NCBI GenBank assembly: GCA_029204225.1
Contig: CM055106.1
Span: forward strand, 24,232,921 to 24,296,920
Source: Diphasiastrum complanatum
Lineage: Eukaryota; Streptophyta; Lycopodiopsida; Lycopodiales; Lycopodiaceae
DNA: 64,000 nucleotides
Direction of reading: 5' to 3'
The notes under the pieces are model-generated. The model did not search any database. It was not told the DNA's origin and saw only the letters and a program-made list of their open reading frames with translations. Numbering within the stretch: the stretch's first letter is position 1; every line of letters starts with the position of its first letter. The position numbers and the translations under genes were made by a program. Of this stretch, positions 1 through 9,198 are shown piece by piece.

Positions 1-261
1 TGATAAAAGTATTATGTTCGTTACAACAATACATGGTAGCAATAATATGTGCAATGATAACTTTATAAGAGTTAAAGATAGGTCTATTTGATGCCAGGTG
101 TATGAACTGGAAAAAAGAAAAAGATAACTCCTTTCTTTTATCAAACTTTTCATACAAAAAATGCCAGACTCAGAATCAAAGATAGTAGTAATACTCAAAA
201 AATTAACGGTATTGTCATTAGACCCTTCATTTTTTATGGTTAGGTACTCTAGAGAATGAAT

Positions 262-846
262 TCACTTAGCATTATCAAAGGAATGAGGTTGTTTCTTATC
301 CAGAAACGAAAGTGCATCCAAATTATTAATAAAACAGATGTCATCTATATAATGAAAAGTATTTTTGAATGCCCGTAAGTACTCAATTTCACCAAGTCTG
401 GCAAGTTTTTTCATAAAATGTAATTCATAGAATGACAGGTACCATTTACACCAAGTAGGGGAACATGCAAAGTTCATAGGTATACCGCACACTTGTCTCC
501 AAGTTTTGTTTCCAAGTCTCACAATGCAATGATCAATCAATAAATCATTCCATTGGCAAAGTATTAATTTGTCCATATGAGTCCATTTTTCAGTCGGTTT
601 GCTTACCCACTTCCATTTACATTCCTCGTGGTCAGGTTTCCATTTATAGGCAATATTTTCATTCTTGTTAAATTTGAAAGGATATAAGATCAACTTACAT
701 ATGATAGTCTTAAGTCCATCTGGGCCACTAAGAGGGATATTTTCATAACATTTAGATATGTCAGTAGACCACATAGACGTGATCCTATTAGGCACATCAA
801 GATAAAATTCAGTGGATGAGTTGCACTGCCAGAATAGGTTGGTCAC
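262..846 (-). pseudogene. Reverse transcriptase core, Penelope-like or rvt-like
   Basis: A 194-residue open frame carries the three central reverse-transcriptase blocks in the right order. Motif A is STDISKCYENIPL (Asp near residue 29), motif B is QVCGIPMNFACSP (about residue 118) and motif C is FHYIDDICFIN (about residue 163), with the paired catalytic aspartates intact. The spacing and the single-residue style of motif B are unlike copia or gypsy polymerase and closer to Penelope-like elements or the rvt group; I cannot decide between them by eye. There is no recognisable RNase H, integrase or GIY-YIG domain beside it. The frame is open at its 3' side only to position 262, and the upstream parts of the protein lie in separate frames at 1073-3108, so the element is probably dead. 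Reverse transcriptase activity is certain as ancestry; family membership is inference. Confidence 0.7.
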
Positions 847-855
847 TTTTGACTT

Positions 856-979
856 GCCATAACTTTTTAATCATAGCTTAGAAGTATGTCATCTAACATA
901 TCATTGGAAAGCCTTTGTTAAGCGCTTTCCAATGCACCAAACTTTGGTAAATTTGGACTTACCACTAAAAAGTTATGCC
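856..979. repeat. Small inverted-repeat insertion in the RT element
   Basis: A 14-bp sequence at 856-869 returns as its reverse complement at 966-979 with one mismatch. The 124-bp segment sits exactly in the gap between two coding blocks of the reverse-transcriptase element. This fits a tiny MITE-like insertion, but no target duplication was identified. Confidence 0.3.
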
Positions 980-1072
980 ATTTTTAGTGTGAAATCAAAA
1001 TCTGGACTCAAAAAGTTACGTTACGTAGATTTCAAATTTGAGTGTTTTGATTAGTCCATGTGTAAGAAAAAT

Positions 1073-3108
1073 TTAAGAAAAAATATAAAAAGAATCTTTA
1101 CAAAGGGTCTTTTTTGGATTTAGAACTCCTCTAATGAGAAAGAGTAATTCTTTCTTCCCTAAAAGATAATCTGACAATATACTAGAAAAGGTATGCTTAG
1201 TAATAGTCATAACATTATCAATGTTATTGTTACTGACCTCTGGAAAAGGGGCAAAATCTGAACTAGATAATCTTTGTAATGCCAATTTTTTAACAAAGTA
1301 GATACACATGAAACAAGGATTATGTTGGGCCCTATCTACACCATTCACATAAAGATAGGTAGTAATCCAGTCACATTCATCAATAGCATTCTTTAAATCT
1401 TTTTTTGTAGCTCTATTCCCATGAAGCCATCTAGTCTTCTTAAAAAAAGTTGTAACAACAAGTTTACAAATTAGGGCATGTTCCATACCATTATGATCCA
1501 TATTTTGATAACAGGATAAAATATTAGCTAATTTAAACCACCCATGGTAAAATTCCAAAGCAACCTCATTAATATGAATATGATTAAGCCCTCTGTTCAG
1601 TTTGCTCCTTAACATTTTACTATCGATAATTCTAGTATTCATAGAAATAACATGCCCAAAATTTTCATCAATAAACTCTTTAAAATGCTTAGAATTTAAG
1701 CACATACAAGTGGAATATTATCAATATTGAACTCACAAAAGACTTGAAAGGATTTATACCATTCACACTTCAAATGTGAAAAAAAACGACCAAACAAACA
1801 CTATTTGCTCAAAAATCTCATCAACATAACAAAAAATGTGAAGCAAAGTCTCAGAATAAAGTTGTTTAATGTTTATTCTCTCAAAGCATCTATTGTAGTA
1901 ATGCGAATGCAAAAACATCTTCCCTTTGTCTCTCCTAAGTTGTCGCCTACCAACTGCACTGACCTCCAAACTTCTAATATCTTCAATTCCTTCCTGCACA
2001 TGGATCATTCACGGTAAAAAATTCAGCTTTCTGATAGGAAGATCTTCTTTTCCACCACTGCTTTGCCCCTCATTGCCTTTGCTCGGAAAGTATTCAAATT
2101 AAAGGACCTTGTTTTTCTGCCTGTATTCTAGAAGTATTTATCCTACAAGGTAGAGAAGCTGGGCTTTTTAAGAAAGCATTCAATCTCTCGTATGTTTTCG
2201 GCATCGCCAAGGTGTGCAAGAAGCTTGGCAATAGGGTTTACGGAAAGTTCATTAGCGGCTTCAATCATATATTGTCTGATGTACATAAAAGCATTTTGGG
2301 CTTTAACAACATCCCTAGCAGACTTATGAAGCCAGAGAAAGAAGGCACTTAGTTGGTTTTGCAGAGATGCATCAAGAAAGAACTTGGCAAGGTTATTCAT
2401 CATATGCTAAATAGCATGATCAAACCAAATGATAGAAGAATTGTTTTTACATTTGTCACCACATCTACATTTAAAGAAGGGTCTTTTCTAGTTCCAGATC
2501 CTAGCTTGATGCAGGCTCATCCTATTAAAGCCAGTCTCAAAATGGCCTCTAGTTCTAGCCCAGGTTTGCTCAGAAGGACATCTCATAGGTTCAAATCTGC
2601 TCATCTTAATGACGGTATCAAAGGCAGGTGTATCAAAGGAGGGATTTTTATGCAAAGAGGCAAGCTTGAAGGCTTGGACTTTTGCTTCAGTAAGATGGAT
2701 AAGAGCGATCCAAAGCTCAATAGACATAGGTGCCCAAAAATTCACTGAAGGAAGGCTCCAAAGCTTGTAGGCAGTCTTGGTAGATTTAAGCTCAATAGTA
2801 CGATTAGGTACTATGGGTACTCGGTAGCATTGGGATTGACAAAATTTAAAGGCAGGCTGATTGTCAGCTTCACAAATTTCTTGTGAGAAGGATTCCAACT
2901 AAGATGCACTATCTTCATCAAGGTCTTCAGTAAATATCAAAGGGTGAGGAGAAGTAGGAGGTTCAGTAAGGGTAGGGGGTGTCAGCAGAAAAGTCACCAT
3001 TTTTCTTTTCCAAATAGGCAAATGTCTTCTAAATATGTAAATTGCAAAAATTTTCTTCAATAGAAATACGTTCAACATAGTTAGAGAGATGCATATAGAT
3101 TTTTTCAA
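1073..3108 (-). pseudogene. Decayed upstream part of the RT element
   Basis: Several minus-strand open stretches (3108-2899, 2898-2488, 2403-2143, 1705-1073) follow one another in the same direction as the reverse transcriptase and are separated by stops or frame changes. The 1073-1705 piece (210 residues) has a protein-like composition with three cysteine/tryptophan-rich patches (CDWITTYLYVNG, NPCFMCIYF). The 2488-2898 piece contains RVPIVPNRTIELKSTKTAYK. I recognise no named domain in any of them. Their order and strand suggest the N-terminal part of one long polyprotein that has accumulated breaks. They could instead be fragments of a neighbouring unrelated gene. Confidence 0.35.
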
Positions 3109-3394
3109 CCATGCTTAGCGTTTCCTTCTTTTTAATGAAGTACATATAAATTTTGATCCAATCCATAGTAGTCATCAAGTCAACAAGGCAAAAGATCTTA
3201 TCATTAGGTCCAACAACAATTTAAGTAGCTTTATCATAAGAAATAATAAGTTTGTGAACATCAACAGCTTTCTTCATGCAACATATGACATCTGAACAAA
3301 AGGGTTAGGTGGAGGAAGGAGCTCCCCATAACCAAAAGCAACAACATCACGGAACCATCTTGTGGACTACATCATCAAACATACCTTGTTAGCC

Positions 3395-3700
3395 ATAAAA
3401 TACAAGGTAAAAGTTTAGTACTACCCCGGCCAAAAGGTAGTTAGGTTGGCATCTTAAAAAGATGCTTTGAGAGAGTAACAGGACATCACATACTCCCTCT
3501 TGACAAGTCAAGACCAAACCCTTTGAACCCTTCAATTTATAGCATAACATGTTAAAATACAACTATTTAAATTCTTACAGTACAGAGTACCAAAAAGCAA
3601 AACAAGTTTTAGGACACCCGACTGTTACCTGCCACCATCCCACACAACAAAACCACACAAGTTAGTTACGTGAGGAAGACAGGTGTCATAGCCTTGTTAC
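3395..3700 (-). repeat. Partial LTR-like repeat copy (R1 family)
   Basis: Read on the minus strand, this segment resembles the right-hand part of the repeats at 46170-47350 and 57198-58250. Shared landmarks, in order, are an ACCTGTCTTCCTCAC block, a GTGGGATGGTGGCAGGTA block, TTGTCAAGAGG, and GGGATAGTACT/GGGGTAGTACT. It is a truncated, diverged copy of a repeat found three times in the window. Confidence 0.5.
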
Positions 3701-4335
3701 CCATGTCCGAAACAAGATTTCTACTTTATCAGCTTGATTGCAATCTAAAAATAATACGTCCAATCTTTCCAAACATTCATTCCATAAATAGCAATATTAT
3801 GCTCTTTCTAACGTAAATGTATCAAGGTAGATGCCATACTGATCGGTGCAAGAGCGAAAAGAATGTATTAAGTTCACATACACAAGATACAAGTAAAACG
3901 ATGTCTTTCAATACACAATAGAAAAGAGGTGTGCCTTTGGCAACAGTGTTACGTACTAGGGCAGATCCGTGCCATACTAGCCCCAAGGACATCCCATGCA
4001 AAGCTTGGGAGTCCAAGCACCTTTCGGCTTGGGCAAATCCATGCCATTCAGGCACGTCAAAGTCAACTCTGCATAAATCCATAGCTTACTTACACAAGCT
4101 GCTCTTAAGTTTTTCTTAAAAAAATCGAAACTTGTAAAAAGATTCTTTCTCTCTCTCCCTTTCTCTCTCACAAAAAAGTATAAGAAATGGCAATACCAAT
4201 AACATTCAGATCCAACAATTAGCAAACACAATAAAAGCATGAGAGATGGAGGAAAAGTGATAGAGAGCAAGGACGTTCACAAATCCATTCCATAAGAGAA
4301 AGCTCTTTCCCCAAAAACAAAAAAAAACTCAAAAC
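3701..4335. other. Non-coding stretch
   Basis: Overlapping short open frames on both strands show no protein-like composition or recognisable motif. I see nothing supportable here apart from ordinary AT-rich plant intergenic sequence. Confidence 0.5.
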
Positions 4336-4406
4336 CCTAATATCGGTTTGGTGCACGCCTTTAGGTTTGAACGGACCCTAAGGGCGCGTGCTGAACCGAT
4401 ATTAGG
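4336..4406. repeat. Foldback with about 30-nt arms
   Basis: The left arm 4336-4365 and right arm 4376-4406 are imperfect reverse complements around a 10-nt loop; the outer 13 bases (CCTAATATCGGTT) match perfectly and the inner part has several mismatches. The shape and size would suit a short MITE or a small-RNA hairpin. No flanking target duplication was seen, so its nature is open. Confidence 0.5.
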
Positions 4407-5699
4407 ATTATTTTTTTTAAATATATATATATTTTTTTTTCAGATGAGAGATTTTCTACAAAACTTGACTACCTATAACTTTTTAACCGTAACTCGGAAC
4501 TAAATCATGAGGATGCCGTTGCGAAGGTCTCGTCGAGCTGTTTCTAATGGTACCATGTTCGTCTCAATTGAAGCTACAGTTAAGAAGTTACACTATTTGA
4601 AAATCTCTCGCACCATCACCTGAAAATACAAAGGAGAAGTGAAGCCCGCCGATTCCAAGCACCAGTTGCACATATTTTCAAGGACGTGGGTCCTCTCAGA
4701 GCGCTTTTCAAAGGGGGAAATATGCAGGAGAACTATAGTTTAGAAAAACTAACGCTAGTTCAACTATTCGGACAGATATTTAACATACGAGCAGCACATA
4801 TTGTCCAATGAAATATTTATTTCTGCCCGACAAGAGTTTTCGTAATAATAAAAAGTAACCTAAAAACTTGAATACTTTTTCCGTCCGATGAACACTGTTA
4901 CAATGTTGTACACATGTTATAAGATTATTGGTCCATTTGGAGGCTTAAGCATGTGAAGTCAACAAAAGCATCTTTACAAAGGGCCCATTTTGAATCCAAA
5001 CTTCCCCTAATGTCTTCTACAAGTTCTAGAACAGAATGTGTTCTCTGATTCTTGTATAGAGGTGTAGCAATCTCTCTTCTTTGCAGTGCTTAGACTGTAC
5101 ATATCTTTGTAATCTGCAAATGATGAATACAAATACTATGAATCTAAAGTGTTTCTGGATCACTCAACACGTTTCTATCATGAATAACTTCTATGCTTTT
5201 CATGGTGATTCATTTTTGGTAATAGGAAGCTTATGGCACTGTATGTTAATGCTTATTACACAGTGTTTGGATTGGAATTGTCTAGTGAAGTGTTTCTAGC
5301 CTACAATCTTATGATTTGCGCAGGTCATAGGAGTCGGATTCATGATAAGCTACTGTCAAAATAACGGAAACATTGTGTGGCTTTCTCTTTGCCAAAGTAT
5401 TTGCTTTCTTTGAGTTCACTCCCATTTGAATCTGAAAACCATAAAGAAGTATTCAATATCTTTCTCCTGGGTGTTTGTTTTCTTTATACGGTTGTACTGG
5501 CAGCCCCAATGTGGAAACATCTGTTCATGACCAGATTGCAATCATTTTATATTTCATTCCTGTCCATTCTTGGTTATTCTCTGTTTTGCACTAATAATGA
5601 CATAATTAGCCATTTTATTGCTCTCCAGTAGGAACGATACCCGTTTGTACTACAAATATCTATCATTTTGCTATTGGTATGACGCGACAAACACACAGC
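4407..5699. other. Non-coding stretch
   Basis: Only short open frames are present, none with a recognisable motif. A block at 4460-4600 is reminiscent of low-copy repeats rather than genes. Nothing here is supportable as a gene. Confidence 0.5.
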
Positions 5700-5869
5700 C
5701 CAGGTATTCACTTAGTGTTTGAGCATTCAGTTAGTGCTCGGGCATCCACACACACACATCCTTTGAACACACACCTTTCAAACACACAGCTTGGGCATTC
5801 ACTTAGTGCCTGAGTGTTCACACACATACACCCTTCAAAAACACAACCCAAGCATTCAATTTGGCTAGA

Positions 5870-5911
<42 letters not shown>
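5700..5911. repeat. CA-rich degenerate minisatellite
   Basis: An imperfect 60-80-base unit (a GCATTCA-TTAGTGC-type block followed by CACACA runs and CCTTTCAA/CCTTCAAA) recurs about three times and ends in a pure CA run at about 5876-5907. The cysteine/valine-rich open frames on the opposite strand are artefacts of this repeat. Confidence 0.7.
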
Positions 5912-5912
<1 letters not shown>

Positions 5913-6350
5913 CCTTTTGAAGGAGCAATTATTAGTATGAATAGCATGAGAAAAGTACTTGTTGAGATTGACAATCACTAAGAGAGAGAAAGAAAAGAGA
6001 TAGAGAGAAGCATATAGTTTCCACTTAAAAAAAGAAAACATTAGAGGAGTTACAAACATCAAAAGGGCCGTCTAAGAAATGCCACGTAGGACAAAAAAAA
6101 TGCCAAATTTTAAAACTCCGACGGACTTTTAGGTCCAGTTTAGCTTAACCTTACTAGTAATGTGTAGTTAACATGACACGATTATGACGCATGCAATTGC
6201 GACTTCAACAACCTATGACGCTCATTAACTAACTTTTTCAAATTTGAAAATGAGATTGTGTCCCTCGTTTTAACTAGCGAGAGAATAAACATAGAATCTT
6301 TGGTATGCCATGGATGAAGAATGGTGTCTATTTTCTTTTTGGTCTGTCAG

Positions 6351-6863
6351 CTGATGTTTGCGGAGATGTCTCAGTTTCATCTACACATTGTTCTCCTTGC
6401 CGAGAATGCTCCGATAGCTAAAAGAGTAGTAGTGAAAGAATCCACAGTCTTTCCACTTGATATGATCGCTCACAGAATCAACCAAAGAAAGAATTACGAT
6501 TTGTGGATTGACCGAAGTTTGTATCCATTGGATCCGAGCTCAATGCAAGCTCCACAATTCCAATCCATCACACAATTAGTAAAGTTTTTGTGTGACGGAG
6601 AAAACCGTTTACTGGGTTATTGTGAAAGATTGACGACTTATGGTGTTGCAAAGTTGGTTCAAAAAATACAAAGTTTAGCATGTATGTTAAATGGTTTGCT
6701 TGCTGACTATAGAGAAAAAGAGACCGCATTATTACAAACAAAAGAAGATAATGCACGTTTACATAATATTATCTTAAATTTGAACGCGTGTGATCAAAAA
6801 AATTCTCAAATTTCACATACACTAAATGGAAAAGAGTACAATCATTTTTTTCATTGTCTCTGA
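6351..6863 (+). CDS. Hypothetical protein, terminal exon with coiled coil
   Basis: I do not recognise this protein. The open frame extends back to 6321, but 6331-6350 is a pyrimidine-rich tract ending in CTGTCAG, a good splice acceptor, so the real coding part probably begins at 6351, with in-frame ATGs at 6354 and 6366. The protein reads as folded: an N-terminal piece rich in hydrophobics (HLHIVLLAENAPIAKRVVV), a middle with FPLDMIAHRINQRKNYDLW, then a long amphipathic stretch (about residues 115-165, KLVQKIQSL through EKETALLQTKEDNARLHN) that looks like a coiled coil. Its 3' end overlaps that of the minus-strand gene by about 95 bases. It belongs positionally to the 6.3-14.4 kb cluster. An upstream exon was not found. 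Confidence 0.4.
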   Translation: MMFAEMSQFHLHIVLLAENAPIAKRVVVKESTVFPLDMIAHRINQRKNYDLWIDRSLYPLDPSSMQAPQFQSITQLVKFLCDGENRLLGYCERLTTYGVAKLVQKIQSLACMLNGLLADYREKETALLQTKEDNARLHNIILNLNACDQKNSQISHTLNGKEYNHFFHCL

Positions 6864-8373
6864 GGACAAATTTTGTTGTGTGGTCATGAAGGAACTTTTT
6901 CCTATCATACGGATCCAAAAATCGAGTGCATCGCCTTTTGCTCAGATCTATATATCCTGATAGAATTGCCAGAGCAAATGATTTCATAGGAACATTTTCT
7001 GGCACGTAATTGAACACTTTAAGAGCAACATCTCTTTTGATAAAAATGATTCTATATGTATTTTTTGGATATTTATGCCCTTGGGCAAAATAAGATAGGG
7101 CCTTGATGGCCATGATTAAGGTTCTCACATTCACAAAAACCCTTTCATGAAGAATACAAATTTTGTTATTTACAAAATGTTTCAAATAATGAGCCAATGA
7201 GGCATCCTTCTGTCTCCCGCCTTGTCTCTCTCTCAATCCTCCATGCCTGCTAGCAAAGGCATCAACTTCAACGATATACTACAACACATAATCAAGTGTT
7301 AGTCAAACTAGTAGATCAATCATCAGTTACACGTTAAATAGTAAATGATTTTTGTGAGAAGGTGTACTTACCAAATCCTCCTCGTCAGCTTGGATTATAC
7401 CAGCAGCTTCTAAATTGTGACCAGCAATAATGGTGGATTGCTGGTCAGCTGGAATAGTATATATAGGAGGTGGCAGATACTTTTTCTGAAAAGCCAAAAA
7501 CTCCTCCTCACTCGGCATATTAGCCTCATATGCCCTGCTCTCAAATAGCATCCTTTAAAGGGCATCTGTGCCACTTGCCCATTCTACCTGGTCCTCATAG
7601 TCGATGCCATCTATGAGGTCATCATCATCAAAGTCAATAAAATTATTAAATTCAGAAATCATCCTTGACATAAGAGATAATATCTCATCTTCTTTGAGAT
7701 TCATTACGTCTCCGATGTCGCTAATGGACAAGAATGCAATATCGTCCATATGGTACACAGGGAGGTCCATCAGGGTTCTGCTCTGGTCAATCTCGCTCAT
7801 GGTAGATAAGGGAGAGATAGACAGAGAACAAGCCTTGGCAGGATCATATTGTTGTGCTTTCTTGGCCTCCTCTACATCTCCTAAAACCTCATCAGTAATG
7901 GAAACCTCTGAATCCACACGAGTGGTAGGGGTAGGCAAACCAATCATGGATGACCCAGAAGACTCTGCCTCGTCAAGGATAAGAGTAGATAAGAAAAACA
8001 CGAAGGCCATACCCTCCTGAACGAAGCGACATACTCGATTGTGTTCCTCACAGGGTATGACATGTTTAAACAGATCGATAAGCTTGGTAAACTTACGATC
8101 ATGCCTTTGCTTGGCACTAGGCTGAGCATGAGTCAAATCTGTGAAATGCACAAATCTCAGGTCGTCCATCAAAAGGGTACCATGTTGCAAGCACTCATAA
8201 AAATTCTTGTACAGTTTAGAAAAAACTTCCTTGTGCTCAGTAACAAATCTCTCTATGTCAAACTGAAAATCGAAATAGGACAAAAAATGGGTCTGTCTGT
8301 CGCTAACCTCAGCATCAACAAGGAAAGAACTAAGAGCTCTATAATAGATCGAACTAGTAGAAGAGGAGCCCAT
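6769..8373 (-). CDS. Unknown acidic protein, partner of the H3-Ulp1 gene
   Basis: The gene starts at ATG 8373 and runs leftward. Exon 1 is open to 7555 (272 residues), where a TAA interrupts it. The same frame then stays open from 7554 to a canonical donor (GTAAGT, 7371-7366), so the stop looks like a recent nonsense change rather than the natural end. A 93-bp intron (7371-7279, ending TTGTAG) leads in phase to exon 2 (7278-6769). The protein has no domain I recognise. The N-terminal 130 residues are helical in pattern with aromatics (FLSYFDFQFDIERF). The middle is acidic and serine-rich and ends in FDDDDLIDGIDYEDQ. Exon 2 is basic and rich in aromatic residues (KDASLAHYLKHFVNNK). It is divergently paired with the histone-protease gene and shares its leader sequence, which implies co-expression. 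Confidence 0.55.
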
Positions 8374-8610
8374 ATCGATATGAGGTGCCGGTTATCAAGG
8401 GGACATAAACGGTGTAATCGTGGGCGTGTGATGGCGATACGCACGTACACGATTCCGAATATCGGAACCACGTGCCAGGGAAGCAGTGCAACTATGGAAT
8501 TGTCTATTGGGCGCGTGGTAGCGATATTGTATGTACTGATTTTGGAGCAGGTCGGTTTTCTGGACTCAATATGCAAAACTGAATTTCAAAAATGACACTC
8601 ATATATATAG
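8371..8610 (-). repeat. 5' leader, inverted copy of the 8946-9198 leader
   Basis: Read on the minus strand this leader contains, in order, TCAGTTTTGCATATT, TATCGCTACCACGCGCCCA, CTGCTTCCC, ATCGCCATCACACGCC and TCATATCGATA just before the ATG at 8373. The same blocks in the same order precede the plus-strand gene. A TATATATA element lies at about 8601-8608, about 230 bp from the start codon. Confidence 0.75.
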
Positions 8611-8957
8611 TCTAATACAGAGTACACGTGTTTCGGTAACGTGCGATCAAAATTGCCACACGTGTGAAAACGATGGCCAAATTATTTGCATGACACGTGT
8701 ACACTTCGGATCCTTACACGTGTCCTCACACGTGCATGCCAACTGTACGATCGTACAATCCAGTCGTCCCGTGACGCGTGTGTGGCCCAGATCTTGACAC
8801 GTGTCCTCGCACGTGCATGCCAGCCGTATGATCGTACGAACCGCTGATGTCCTGACACGTGACAGCTCCGTGTGATGACTCGTGTGACCACACGTGTGGG
8901 GAGTAGAGGTGTCACATCACACGTGTGAATATGATGGGACATTCTATAGGTATAAAA
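8611..8957. promoter_or_regulatory. Bidirectional promoter with ACGTG array and outward TATA boxes
   Basis: About ten ACGTG cores lie between 8624 and 8928, most within ACACGTGT or CACACGTG palindromes (8624, 8657, 8693, 8716, 8727, 8797, 8810, 8857, 8888, 8920). The 8888-8899 site is the perfect palindrome CCACACGTGTGG. A block of about 45 bp, ending in a GATCGTAC palindrome, is present twice (8713-8757 and 8794-8838). ACGTG is the known core of plant G-box/ABRE elements bound by bZIP and bHLH factors. A plus-strand TATAAAAG lies at 8951-8958; a minus-strand TATA-like run lies just outside the other edge. The arrangement would drive both flanking genes together. Confidence 0.75.
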
Positions 8958-9198
8958 GGACGTTTTCGGCTCATATTTCAGTTTCGGATTTCTTCATTCC
9001 CTAGCTCTCCTCAGCTTTCTTCGTTCACTTATACGCATATCGCTACCACGTGCCCAGAGACTCACATACCAGTACAGCTTCCCCCTCTGCATGTCGTGGC
9101 CAAACGCCATCTGCCATATCGCCATCACACGCCTCCCCTGTCGGATATGCACTTTTCTTTCTCATTGGCGCGTCATATCGATACCTTTGCTTGAAATG
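8946..9198 (+). repeat. 5' leader of the H3-Ulp1 gene, inverted copy of 8371-8610
   Basis: This leader runs from the TATA box to the ATG at 9196. It carries TTCAGTTTCGGATTT, TATCGCTACCACGTGCCCA, CAGCTTCCC, ATCGCCATCACACGCC and TCATATCGATA, colinear with the leader of the divergent gene. The two copies have drifted but stay alignable over most of their length. The matching position of the ATG supports 9196 as the original start codon. Confidence 0.75.

Noticed and set aside
5708-6062. Cysteine/valine-rich minus-strand frames
   Set aside because: They are produced by the CA-rich minisatellite.
7604-8595. Plus-strand open frames at 7604-8020 and 8041-8595
   Set aside because: They are shadows of the minus-strand acidic-protein gene and its leader.
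9050-9195. Start of the H3-Ulp1 protein at the upstream ATG 9050
   Set aside because: This part lies in the shared leader, has no conserved protein signal, and the H3 tail and leader comparison both point to 9196.
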